A stretch of 64,000 bases of DNA from Naumovozyma dairenensis CBS 421 (lineage: Eukaryota; Ascomycota; Saccharomycetes; Saccharomycetales; Saccharomycetaceae), in contig NC_016489.1 of assembly GCF_000227115.2 (NCBI RefSeq), positions 62,001-126,000 of the forward strand, in the 5' to 3' direction. Shown one piece after another: positions 38,439 to 49,666 of this stretch (its first letter is position 1; each line of letters opens with the position of its first letter). Below the pieces are notes generated by a model, which was not told where the DNA came from, ran no database searches, and saw only the letters and a list, made by a program, of their open reading frames with translations. Both the position numbers and the translations under genes were made by a program.

Positions 38439-39778
38439 GTCTGTTAATTTAGGCTACTGGTTATCGATGAATGAATGAATGGATGTATGATGTCTTGTCT
38501 TGCCTTGTCTTTTTTTGTTTCTCTTAGTGTGGTCTCTTGTCCTACGTTGCTACAGATTTGGGCATATGACATATCCTGCAGAGTTTCACGTTCACATCAC
38601 AGATTTTGATATGATATATAGGCTGGCTATCCGTATGTCTTGTCTATACGCACAGTGCGAATATTTTCTAAAAGCTTCTTTCTCGGATACCGACCCACCA
38701 AGTTTATTTTCAACGGTTTCCCACCCCACTACCACCAACCCGTTATAAGGCCCACGGATACATGTGTGAACACCCAGGCATGTGCCGTGAAGAGTGACCT
38801 TCCCTATAGAACCCAGACGGTTTAGCCGGGAACGGCAAGGACCGGTAACAGTCGGGACTCCCGGTTCGGAGTGGCGCTTAACTCAACTCAACCCATTTTT
38901 GAGTCATATATGATATATTTATTCACGACTGGCTGGCTGACACAAAGTATATTTTGTCACAAAAAAAAAAAATACGCACGTATTCTTCAAGCGTGCAAAT
39001 TCCACTTTCCCATAGGAATAGCGCAGTAAAATTGGATTATGATTATGAAATGAAGAAGAACAAAAGATTTTCGCTTGGCACAGGGTACAATTCTAGGGCT
39101 GAATCAAGAATTAGGATGGACACCAAGCTAGGATTTCAGATTTCCTTGGGGTTGTTTACTTGTATTCTCTCGCTAACGCAATGTTCTGAACTTCCATCAG
39201 GGCAAGAAGTTTAATCTACCGAGGGCAAACCAAACCATAAGTAAATAACCGCTAAGGTCCCCACCCTCGAGGAGATGTGGCTTTCAAGACAAGAGCAAAG
39301 AAAGACCCCGCAGCAGGAAGAAAGAACGGAAAGTGTCCCGTATGTGTAGTCAACGGATCCCAGTACAAAAAATTTGGATGAAAAATTAGAGCTAACATAA
39401 TATTCTGGAAACAAAAACAAATACATATGCAAATGAGTAAATGACTATTCTCGAACACATATATATCTTTTACATATCATTGTGTTTATACGTAATAACC
39501 AAACTAATATTCATCCTTTTTATATATCTATACACATCTATCCCTTTACTTAATCACTCATTGAAGCATCTCCGCTTAATTATTTTATTTTTATTTTTTG
39601 TCATTTCATGCTACAATAGTTCATACAAAAATTTTATGTCTTTGTGATCCTATAATTATAAAATATATTGTATTGTTAATCAGAAACTAACAAAAAGAAA
39701 AGCATCTAATATATATTTGGCCTCTTCTAAAGCTACTCCTCCTTTCTACATCTCTGAGCAAAGGATAAAAAAGTTATT
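38439..39778. other. DSK2-BUL1 divergent intergenic region
   Basis: 1.34 kb. A GC-rich patch at 38816-38880 contains CCGGGA (38826-38831) and TCCCGG (38859-38864) as inverted repeats with further CCGG copies between. A poly-A run is at 38961-38972. No tRNA, LTR or ORF could be supported. Confidence 0.45.
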
Positions 39779-42700
39779 ATGTCCCAAAATGGATCTCCAT
39801 CGAGAACTCCAGGTAGGTCAAATGAACGTCCTCCATTAAGATCTTCTAAAACAGAAACAAAAATACGAGGTAGAAGTAGGCAAACAAGACAATCTACTAA
39901 AACATCTAATAACCCTGTGTCATGGATTAGAAGTGCTTCCACTTCGAGTATCTTAAAATTAAGAAGACCTGATACTACATCATCATCATCTTCTTCATCA
40001 CTTCATCCGGATACATCTACTTTACCATCAAACCAAACACATGCTTCGTTCTTAAGAAGTCCCAAAGTTCCCTCCTCTTCTCAATCTCCCTCACCGTTAA
40101 ATACAAGAAGGGGAAGAGGAAGAGGTAATCATAGCACCTCCGTGTCCATGGAAAGAGGTATTAGCTCTCCAACAAGACCAGCACAACCTAATACCCCCGC
40201 TGTTCTCACAGAGGATTCACAATCTGTAGTTGTGGATGTCTTACCATCTTTTGAAATGTATAACGCATTACATAGACATATACCACAAGGTAATGTTAAT
40301 CCTGACGATCATGATTTCCCTCCAACTTATTTAGAAGTTCAATCTCAATGCAACTCCACTTTCCCCATAATGGAACAACATAGTACAGACCTTTCAACTG
40401 CACATCATCATACTAATCATAATCATCAAAATCCTCCGCATTCTACTCATACAAATCAACATCTTGAACACTCTGATAATCCCATAAATAATTTACTCCC
40501 CTTAACTACTCAACATTTATCAATGAGAAGCAATCACATTAATCAACATCATGAAGACTCTATAATTACCTCCAGTAGTAGAACAACAAGCGCAAATGTA
40601 AGTGGTACTACTACACCAACTAATAGTCAAATACCCTTCCAAGATGATTTAAATGATTCAGGTAACATTTTCATCGATAAATTATATACTTTACCCAAAT
40701 TGACCACCCCTGTCGAAATTGATATTAGATTAACTAAACAAGCATCCAAACCAATGGAAAAACCTGATGAAGAATCCATCTTAAGAGAATTCACTTCAGG
40801 TGATATCATTCATGGTTATTGTATCATTGAAAATAGATCTGAAAATCCATTACCATTTGAAATGTTTTATGTCACTTTAGAAGCATATACATCAGTCATC
40901 GATAAAACAAAGGGTAAACGAACCGTGAAAAGATTTTTAAGAATGGTAGATTTAAGCGCAAGTTGGTCATATACAAATATTGATTTGGGTACAGGTTTCA
41001 AGATGAATCCAGGTGAAAGGGATTGGGATGATTCATTGATTGGATTATTAAATAATAGAATCTTGGAACCAGGTATTAAATATAAAAAGTATTTTATGTT
41101 TAAATTCCCAAATCAACTATTAGATGTCACTTGTAAACAAGAACATTTCACTCATTGTCTTTTACCTCCAAGTTTCGGTATCGATAAATATAGGAATAAT
41201 TGTAAATATGCAAGTATAAGAGTTAATCATTTATTAGGTTCGGGTCATTTAGGTACAAAGGGTTCCCCCATCTTAACTTATGATATGGTTGATGATAATT
41301 TATCAATTAATTATACCATCGATGCAAGAACTGTAGGTAAAGATATTAAAACTAAAAAATTAATCATAATGAAGGAACGTGAATATAATTTAAGATTTAT
41401 ACCATTTTCATTTGCTTCTGATTTAGTTGGTGAACGTGATCCAATAAAACAATTAAAGGATTTAACTGATTTAATTGAAGATAGATTAAATTCATTAAAG
41501 AAAATTTTTGATAGATTGGAAAAAAAAGAACCAATTCATAATGCAGATATTCATGGAACTGATTTAAGTGGTACCATTGATATCGATACAGAATTAAATT
41601 CAGATGAAATTTTACAAAGAAAATTGAATCAATTACATTTGGGTAATAGATTAACTGATGCTTCAAGAGTTTATAATTCTGATTCTTTATCTGATTTCAA
41701 ATCTTTAACACCAAGAGAGAAAAAATATGAAAATGAACAATTTGTTGAATCTGAATTAAATTATAAAATCAAGGGGAAACATAAATCAAATTCTAAAATT
41801 GGGTTATTTGCAAGTTTCCGTACTGGTGGATCTAATTTAGTCTCGACAACTACTACACCAACAAATACTGTGACAAATGCTACATCTGCATTACATCATG
41901 TAAAGTCATCAACAAATTTAAAAGATTCTCAACTACTTAACAATAATGATAATCCTGTGGACCACCGTGATGACACACAACAACAACAACAACAACAACA
42001 ACACGCGCATGTAGCACAACCTCCAATTGATAAAATTGGGTTAATATTATTACAGGCCAAAATACCAAAGGATAGTTTACCATATTGGGCACCTTCCATA
42101 TTACGTAAAACAAATAGATTTGAAGCAATGACTAAACATGCACAAGAAAATTGGACAAATTTAATTAATTATACACCTGAAGATAAATTAAAACCATTGG
42201 AAAAAATTGCTGTTGATTTAACATGTATTCAATCAAATAATAGTTTAATTCATACCCCACCTGAAATTCAAGCAATCACAACAGAATTAATTGCGATAAC
42301 TGCAAAATCTGATAACTCAATTCCAATTAAATTTAATGCACAAATGTTAATGAATGATATCAAATTAAAAGAAATTAAGGCAAAATTTCATGGTTTTAAA
42401 AAATTGATTAGAGTTTATGAGAAAAAATTTAATGATAATTTATTAAATCTAAATGAACTTTATAACATGCATGAAGAATTAACAAGAGTAAGACAAATTA
42501 AATTCTCTGATTTTATATCGACTCAATTGTATAACGATGTTGAAAGTTTATCCAATCTTAACGTCAAAGTTGATCATATATCTGATATCTTTAAAAAACA
42601 ATTAAGTACTTTAAAGGCACCAGAAGAATATTTACAAGAACAATTACAATATGAACAAAATCATTCTACGACGGGTATTCCAAGGTCATTATCTGGTACA

Positions 42701-43120
42701 ACTTTGAAAAATAATAGTAATAGTAATAATGCTAGTAATAGTAGTAACATGGCAACGAATCTAGATTTGAACGAAAAAGAAATTCCAATTGTTAATGCAA
42801 AGGGTGGATTATCATCATCCGCAACTATGTCCAGAAATACTACAGCAAATAAATTCCAAAATCAAATTATTAGATCATGGGTTAAAAAATCACAATTGGA
42901 ATGGAAAAGAGAAATTAATGTTAATTTGAAATTTAATAAGGATTCTATACAAACATTAGTACCAAGTTTTGAAAGTTGTTTATGTTGTAGATTCTATTGT
43001 GTTAGAATTAATGTTAAATTCCATAATATTGGCTCGGCAATTATTGATGTACCTATTACTGTGAAAAATTTATCAAAGGATTATGAAAGGAATACATATA
43101 TTGTTCCTCCTCCTCCATGA
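39779..43120 (+). CDS. BUL1: Bul1/Bul2-type Rsp5 ubiquitin-ligase adaptor
   Basis: Arrestin-like adaptor that brings the Rsp5 ligase to permeases. 1113 residues (976 in yeast). The N-terminal third is disordered, Ser/Thr/His-rich, with a PY-type element DFPPTYLE near residue 180. The Bul1 N domain begins near 310 (TTPVEIDIRLTKQA, SGDIIHGYCIIENRSENPLPFEM) and the Bul1 C domain is in the last 150 residues (NRDSIQTLV-like NKDSIQTLVPSFESCLCCRFYC). A poly-Gln run is encoded at 41980-42000. BUL1 and BUL2 are duplicates; the name follows position beside DSK2 and RCE1. Confidence 0.92.
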   Translation: MSQNGSPSRTPGRSNERPPLRSSKTETKIRGRSRQTRQSTKTSNNPVSWIRSASTSSILKLRRPDTTSSSSSSSLHPDTSTLPSNQTHASFLRSPKVPSSSQSPSPLNTRRGRGRGNHSTSVSMERGISSPTRPAQPNTPAVLTEDSQSVVVDVLPSFEMYNALHRHIPQGNVNPDDHDFPPTYLEVQSQCNSTFPIMEQHSTDLSTAHHHTNHNHQNPPHSTHTNQHLEHSDNPINNLLPLTTQHLSMRSNHINQHHEDSIITSSSRTTSANVSGTTTPTNSQIPFQDDLNDSGNIFIDKLYTLPKLTTPVEIDIRLTKQASKPMEKPDEESILREFTSGDIIHGYCIIENRSENPLPFEMFYVTLEAYTSVIDKTKGKRTVKRFLRMVDLSASWSYTNIDLGTGFKMNPGERDWDDSLIGLLNNRILEPGIKYKKYFMFKFPNQLLDVTCKQEHFTHCLLPPSFGIDKYRNNCKYASIRVNHLLGSGHLGTKGSPILTYDMVDDNLSINYTIDARTVGKDIKTKKLIIMKEREYNLRFIPFSFASDLVGERDPIKQLKDLTDLIEDRLNSLKKIFDRLEKKEPIHNADIHGTDLSGTIDIDTELNSDEILQRKLNQLHLGNRLTDASRVYNSDSLSDFKSLTPREKKYENEQFVESELNYKIKGKHKSNSKIGLFASFRTGGSNLVSTTTTPTNTVTNATSALHHVKSSTNLKDSQLLNNNDNPVDHRDDTQQQQQQQQHAHVAQPPIDKIGLILLQAKIPKDSLPYWAPSILRKTNRFEAMTKHAQENWTNLINYTPEDKLKPLEKIAVDLTCIQSNNSLIHTPPEIQAITTELIAITAKSDNSIPIKFNAQMLMNDIKLKEIKAKFHGFKKLIRVYEKKFNDNLLNLNELYNMHEELTRVRQIKFSDFISTQLYNDVESLSNLNVKVDHISDIFKKQLSTLKAPEEYLQEQLQYEQNHSTTGIPRSLSGTTLKNNSNSNNASNSSNMATNLDLNEKEIPIVNAKGGLSSSATMSRNTTANKFQNQIIRSWVKKSQLEWKREINVNLKFNKDSIQTLVPSFESCLCCRFYCVRINVKFHNIGSAIIDVPITVKNLSKDYERNTYIVPPPP

Positions 43121-43749
43121 ATAAAACAAAAACAGATTCCTGTTATATTTACGTATATATAGGAAACAAAGTAAGTTATAGAAAGGCATTATTTATTCTT
43201 AAACCCAACCCTCTTTTTTTTTTTTTTGTAACTCACACCGTGTGTTTATCTTTCTTTTATCTTCATATTTTTTAGATATTTAAATAATTGGTCTCTTTAC
43301 AGGATACAATGCTACAGAACTTTATAAATCATTCCATCATTCATTGGTACACGTTTTTATAAACGAGGGATTTTAAAGCATAATTGATTATGAAGGGGAA
43401 TTTGAAAACCAGAATAGGAAAAGCTGGCTTAAAAGATTTTGGAATTTGTTTGCTCGATTTTGGAATCTTGGAACCTTGAAATCCAAATTTCTTAAAGTGG
43501 CGACGAAGCGAAACTATCAATATTTGGAAATTAAAACGAACAGAGAGGATTAGTACGTTGTAAACTGGAAGAAGAAGAATAGTGCATTCCTCAGAAGGAT
43601 TACTTAACTTAAGGTAAGATATACTAGGATACTGTTGCATTTGGTTTCTTAAAAAGGTGACCCCTCACTTCTGTCATTCAACCACACAAACACACATATA
43701 CATAGTGCACCATTGAGCATAGGGCCGAAATAACAACAAGACAAAGAGG
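43121..43749. other. BUL1-RCE1 intergenic region
   Basis: 629 bp. A 99-codon minus-strand frame (43341-43640) is rich in Phe/Ile/Lys/Pro with no recognised homology and is not called. No other feature. Confidence 0.4.
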
Positions 43750-44631
43750 ATGCTACCCCTACCGGCATTGACAATATTATTATATATTTCCATTTCATAT
43801 GTTTCAGTTCTTTATATATCATCTAAGAATGCCTCTTCAAATTATCCCACATTAGATCGAGACGATCCTCGAGTCATTACAAGAAGAATGAACGGATTAC
43901 TAAAATTAACATGCTTCAATATATTATTCATCCCATACATACAAACGTTTCTCTATAAAGATGATACCCTGTCATTTATGCAAGCGTTCATTCAATTGGG
44001 TTTGATACCGGGGTTTTTCAGAGATCAACATTTTGATTTACCAACGTATTATCTTGATATCAACATGGGGATATGGATCATTTTAATTCTTTATGTGGGT
44101 CCTATAATTGACTTATTATTATATTATATCATAAGAGGAGAAAAGAAATTAATTTTCAGTGATTTTAAAAATGAATTCAATAATATTTACAGTTTAAGGA
44201 ATTATATTTTTGCTCCTATCACTGAGGAAATCTTTTATACTTCCATGCTATTAAATTGTTATTTGAATTTATGCCCCATAGAGATGTTGTCTATGAGGAA
44301 ATTATTATGGGAGCCGTCATTATTTTTCGGAATCGCACATGTACACCATATGTATGAAGCTTTTAAGATAGGAGATCAAAATATTATCACTATTCTCATC
44401 AATACTATGATTCAGTTCAGTTATACCACATTATTTGGAGCATTCACCAATTTTGTTTTCTTAAGAACGGGTGGTAATCTTTGGGCATGCATTTTTGTAC
44501 ATGGATTGTGTAATATAATGGGGTTCCCTGGTGGCTCAAGAGTAACTTTACAACTTACCATCAATAGTGATAGCGATAGTGATAACGATAGCCATGACGA
44601 GGATAAAGAAGGTGATGATAATGCTTACTAA
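43750..44631 (+). CDS. RCE1: CAAX prenyl protease 2 (Rce1), frame disrupted near the 3' end
   Basis: ER membrane protease that removes the AAX tripeptide from farnesylated Ras and a-factor. Multi-pass; catalytic motif APITEEIFYTSML (Glu159, Glu160), FGIAHVHHMYE (His197) and CIFVHGLCNIMGFP (His251, Asn255) are intact. The frame then runs through an acidic Asp/Ser repeat (SDSDSDNDSHDEDKEGDD) and stops after 293 residues, while the conserved C-terminal Rce1 segment continues in the +1 frame to 44800. In S. cerevisiae (315 residues) those parts are one frame. Confidence 0.9.
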   Translation: MLPLPALTILLYISISYVSVLYISSKNASSNYPTLDRDDPRVITRRMNGLLKLTCFNILFIPYIQTFLYKDDTLSFMQAFIQLGLIPGFFRDQHFDLPTYYLDINMGIWIILILYVGPIIDLLLYYIIRGEKKLIFSDFKNEFNNIYSLRNYIFAPITEEIFYTSMLLNCYLNLCPIEMLSMRKLLWEPSLFFGIAHVHHMYEAFKIGDQNIITILINTMIQFSYTTLFGAFTNFVFLRTGGNLWACIFVHGLCNIMGFPGGSRVTLQLTINSDSDSDNDSHDEDKEGDDNAY

Positions 44632-44800
44632 AAAAATTGGTAATAATAAGGCTAGACGACATGAGCACTTAGCAAGTATATGGAATAAATGTTACTTAAT
44701 ATTATTGGTCATAGGATTGGTATTATTCACGATGAATATTGATAATTTTATATATGAACGAGCTTATAGTATCGTCATACGAGTGTCTGTAAAAGTATAA
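44632..44800 (+). other. RCE1: RCE1 C-terminal segment in the +1 frame
   Basis: Reads LTKKIGNNKARRHEHLASIWNKCY followed by a membrane helix (LILLVIGLVLFTMNI) and a short tail ending 44798-44800. SIWNKCY matches the remembered S. cerevisiae Rce1 C-terminus. A base change within the GAT-rich stretch 44565-44630, an error, or programmed shifting would join it to the main frame. Confidence 0.7.
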
Positions 44801-45508
44801 TGCATAATTAAAAAAGAACACTCTAAGATCATAGAAACATGACCGCCAACCCTCTTCTTTTTCAACTTCATCATCTTCATCTTCTTCTTCTTCTAGTCGT
44901 TTACTTTTACTGACGCTGACACAGATAGGCGTCACAATTATTTGCGTCACGAATTAATAAAAAATAATAAAATAATTTGCGACATGGAAATTTGTCGGAT
45001 TTAACAGCAAACTCCGCTGAGCCTCCGCGGAAACAACAACAACAAGCAACTAAACGATTTCACCGAAAAGGGAAGAAATAAAGGGAAATTTAGCAAAAAT
45101 TAATACCGCGCTCCTTTCCTTTTCAGGTTCCACGACGTGGTATCGGCCGCTGCCCCAGAAAAGAAGGAACCTGTCGTCCCAAAAGGGAGATCCCTCTTCC
45201 AACCTCCACGCTTAACCATGGTGGGAGATGGATCCCAGAACTCGAGAATTATGATACCGTTCTTGGAAATGTTTTTTCTGAGCTATTGTTCATTCTCATT
45301 ACTTTTTTTTTTCGCTCTTGCTTACGTGGTTGTGTACAACTAAATACTTCATGTTTAGTAATGGAGCTTTCTTGTTCTTGCTATATTGTATATAAACTTA
45401 AAAGATCAATTGGCGTCTTCTTCTTCTTTTCTTGTTGTTCGTCCCTTAGGTTGGATTTTGAAGAAAATCAAATAGAGAGACCCAAACCGACTACGATTCG
45501 TTTTTATC
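44801..45508. other. RCE1-SCS7 intergenic region (ZDS1 absent)
   Basis: 708 bp. In S. cerevisiae ZDS1 lies here; no remnant is recognised. A GC-rich stretch at 45121-45200 contains the palindrome CCACGACGTGG (45130-45140). A frame of about 67 codons starting there at GTG has no ATG near its start and is not called. Confidence 0.5.
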
Positions 45509-46669
45509 ATGTCGATTAATACCTCCAAGACTTTGGAATTGTTCTCCAAAGATAAAGTCGCCGCTCATAACACCTCCGATGATTGTTGGATCACTTTCCA
45601 AGACAGAAAGATTTATGACGTCACCAAGTTCCTAAATGATAATCCAAATGATGCCAATAAGGATTTATTATTGGAATTTGCCGGTAAGGATATTACTGAC
45701 GAATTGAAGGATAAAATTGATAGCATCAAAAACCCTTCTTTCCCAATTTTACAAACTGACCAATATTTAATTGGTTATTTAGCTACAGATCACGAAGAAA
45801 AAACGTTACTGACTAACAAGGATCATAAAGTTGAAGTTCAATTAAATGAGGCAACCAATGGCTTCGATTCGACTACTTTTGTCAAAGATTTACCCACCGA
45901 GGACAAATTGAGTATTGCTACTGATACTAAGAAGGATTTAGAAAAACATAAATTTTTAGATTTGGATAAACCATTGTTGAAACAAATCTTATTTGGAAAT
46001 TTCACAAAAGATTTTTATTTAGATCAAATTCATAGACCAAGACATTATGGTGATAAATCTGCCCCACTTTTTGGTAATATTTTAGAACCATTAACCAAGA
46101 CTTCCTGGTATCTAGTCCCAATCTTTTGGTTACCAGTAGTATTCTACCATATTGCAGTCGCACTAACTAACATGAATCCAATATTTGCCATTGTATTGTT
46201 TGCTATTGGTATTTATGTATGGACCCTCATTGAATATTGTATGCATAGATTCCTTTTCCATTTCGATGAAAGATTACCTGAACATAACATATTCTACGTC
46301 ATACATTTCTTATTACATGGTTGTCATCATTATTTGCCAATGGATAAATATAGATTAGTCGTACCACCAACATTGTTTATTTTCTTATGTTTCCCATTCT
46401 ATAAAGTCGTTTTCAAATTATTACCACTTTATTGGGCATATGCTGGGTTTGCTGGTGGATTGTTTGGTTACGTTTGTTATGATTTATGTCATTATTTCTT
46501 ACATCATAGTAAGATGCCTCCTCCTTTAAGGAAATTGAAAAAATATCATTTGGAACATCATTATAAAAATTACCAATTAGGTTACGGTGTCACTTCTTGG
46601 TATTGGGATAAAATCTTCGGAACTTATTTAAGTCCTGATTCTCCAATGTCGAAAATGAAATATGAATGA
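45509..46669 (+). CDS. SCS7: sphingolipid alpha-hydroxylase Scs7 with degenerate cytochrome b5 domain
   Basis: ER enzyme that 2-hydroxylates the very-long-chain fatty acid of ceramide. 386 residues (384 in yeast). The di-iron histidine cluster of the hydroxylase is intact: EYCMHRFLFHFD, HFLLHGCHHYLPMDKYR, HYFLHHSK and YHLEHHYKNYQLGYG. The N-terminal cytochrome b5 domain (about 8-90) keeps the fold residues (DDCWITFQDRKIYDVTKFL, FAGKDIT, QYLIGYLATD), but the heme-ligand HPGG is NPND (45-48) and the second histidine region reads KNPSFP (74-79). Heme binding in the usual way looks lost. Confidence 0.95.
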   Translation: MSINTSKTLELFSKDKVAAHNTSDDCWITFQDRKIYDVTKFLNDNPNDANKDLLLEFAGKDITDELKDKIDSIKNPSFPILQTDQYLIGYLATDHEEKTLLTNKDHKVEVQLNEATNGFDSTTFVKDLPTEDKLSIATDTKKDLEKHKFLDLDKPLLKQILFGNFTKDFYLDQIHRPRHYGDKSAPLFGNILEPLTKTSWYLVPIFWLPVVFYHIAVALTNMNPIFAIVLFAIGIYVWTLIEYCMHRFLFHFDERLPEHNIFYVIHFLLHGCHHYLPMDKYRLVVPPTLFIFLCFPFYKVVFKLLPLYWAYAGFAGGLFGYVCYDLCHYFLHHSKMPPPLRKLKKYHLEHHYKNYQLGYGVTSWYWDKIFGTYLSPDSPMSKMKYE

Positions 46670-47132
46670 TCGACTAGTGTATTATCTCTTCCTTTTCGGG
46701 GAGTTTATAGTTATTATTTATTCCCCTTTTTTATCTTAAAGTTCTTTGTAATTTTCTACATACTACATAACTATAAAAAAACTCCTAAGGATAAGCGTGT
46801 TTATTTTTGGCTTAGTTCTCATAACCGTTGAACCTTTTGCTATGTGTTCCATTAAGAAAGATTATATTTTTATTAATAGTGACTAATCTACGAAAAAAAA
46901 AGCTTATATCTTTACAGTAGCGTTTCAAACAGGAACCAATCCATTGCTGAAGTCAAAGGTAGATATACTTGCCATTTCACATTAGCAAGTAGTAACAAAG
47001 CATTTCAGAAGTATTGGCCTAAAAAGTAACTTAACGTTGATATTTGTTGAATTTAATTTATTTGTGAGAAATTTTTCCTCTATGAATTCTATTTATCAAG
47101 AGTTCAATTGGTAACCGACCTTGAAACATTTC
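46670..47132. other. SCS7 to tRNA-Gln(CUG) intergenic region
   Basis: 463 bp. Terminator of SCS7 and tRNA upstream flank. No gene or LTR end recognised. Confidence 0.4.
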
Positions 47133-47204
47133 GGTCCTATAGTGTAGTGGTTATCACTTTCGGTTCTGATCCGAACAACCCCAGTTCGAATCCGGGTAGG
47201 ACCT
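47133..47204 (+). tRNA. tQ(CUG): tRNA-Gln (anticodon CTG)
   Basis: 72 nt, no intron. Acceptor GGTCCTA/TAGGACC; anticodon stem TTCGG/CCGAA around TTCTGAT (anticodon CTG); T arm CCCAGTTCGAATCCGGG, with one A-C mismatch. A T7 run ends transcription. It differs from the tRNA-Gln(TTG) at 13470 at only four internal positions, so the two share a recent origin. Confidence 0.95.
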
Positions 47205-47459
47205 TTTTTTGGTATTTTTTTCCCCGAAATTCAGATGTCACACTTTTTATACATATCTTTAAAATAAACTATTTTTTTATATAACATACGAATATCTGTT
47301 CATTTGTGTGTTGTATAACTTTTTGCTTTTCTGATAACTATTCCATAGAGAAGATAATCATTAAAATATGGTTCTAGTGGAACACTCAAAAATTACAATG
47401 TGTTTACTATAAAATGATCGAAAAGCGAGGTGATAAGCCAGACAGCCAGACAATTTTTA
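47205..47459. other. flank between tRNA-Gln(CUG) and the LTR-like region
   Basis: About 255 bp AT-rich, no feature recognised. LTR ends here could not be fixed. Confidence 0.35.
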
Positions 47460-47921
47460 GACTGTTTCTTCCAGTGAGACCTATTTAAAAGATTATTGTT
47501 CTTCATAATAACTAATGGGCTGATTTAGCACCAGAGCAGCTGGGTCTCTTTGTTCGTTTACCCGAGCGTTATCAGAGTCATCTAGAGTGTTGTTATTGTT
47601 GTTCATAATGTTGATGTTTATGTTTGTGTTTGTGTTTGGGTATTGAATATTTAATTGTTATTTAATTGTGTTTATGTTGAAGCATTATATCTACTTGTCG
47701 TCACGTATTTTTTGTATTCAAGGAGAGTCATTCTCATCTTCTATCTTATTACAATATCCATATATATATTCCGTACAGCGGTTTATTTGAACTGCTTGAT
47801 CCCTGTTATATATATCACAAAGAATAACCCTTCTGGGAGTGTTCTTCTGGCGTTTTCTAGATATTTTATTGAGTAATTTTGTTTTATTTTTTGTTTACTT
47901 TTTTCCTTCATATTTTCAACA
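47460..47921 (-). repeat. old LTR of a different Ty element carrying a gag start
   Basis: Read on the minus strand: TGTTGAAAA end at 47921, TATA-like TGATATATATAAC (about 47810) and GGAATATATATATGG (about 47770), an A/C-rich leader (ACACAAACACAAACATAAAC), then ATG at 47608 opening MNNNNNTLDDSDNAR for 37 codons. The layout is that of an LTR with gag starting inside it, as in the element at 7742-13455, with similar first codons but no other close match. The far end and target duplication are not identifiable, so it is probably old. Confidence 0.45.
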
Positions 47922-49420
<1,499 letters not shown>

Positions 49421-49666
49421 TAGTTAAAATAACAAGAAAAAATAGGCCAGTAGAGCATTCTATATTCGCATCTTACCTTATTATTCATTTTCTATAGTTG
49501 TTGCTGTTAAAGGATTATGTAATGTCATGAAAATATTGACTTAGAACAAGGTAAATATTTATAGTGAAAAATTTCAGATAATAATCTGATCCAAGATGTC
49601 ATCGAGAAACACAACCGTAAATAGAGAAAAAATATATATAGAAACAACATCGAAAAGATCGTATTT

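Noticed and set aside
43341..43640. 99-codon minus-strand frame between BUL1 and RCE1
   Set aside because: No recognised family, low-complexity Phe/Ile/Lys content, and no counterpart in the collinear S. cerevisiae interval.
44567..44800. 77-codon frame after RCE1 as an independent gene
   Set aside because: Its second half is the conserved Rce1 C-terminus, so it is treated as a shifted tail.
45137..45343. 68-codon frame upstream of SCS7 (VSAAAPEKKEPVVP)
   Set aside because: No ATG near its start and no homology recognised; more likely promoter or 5' leader sequence.
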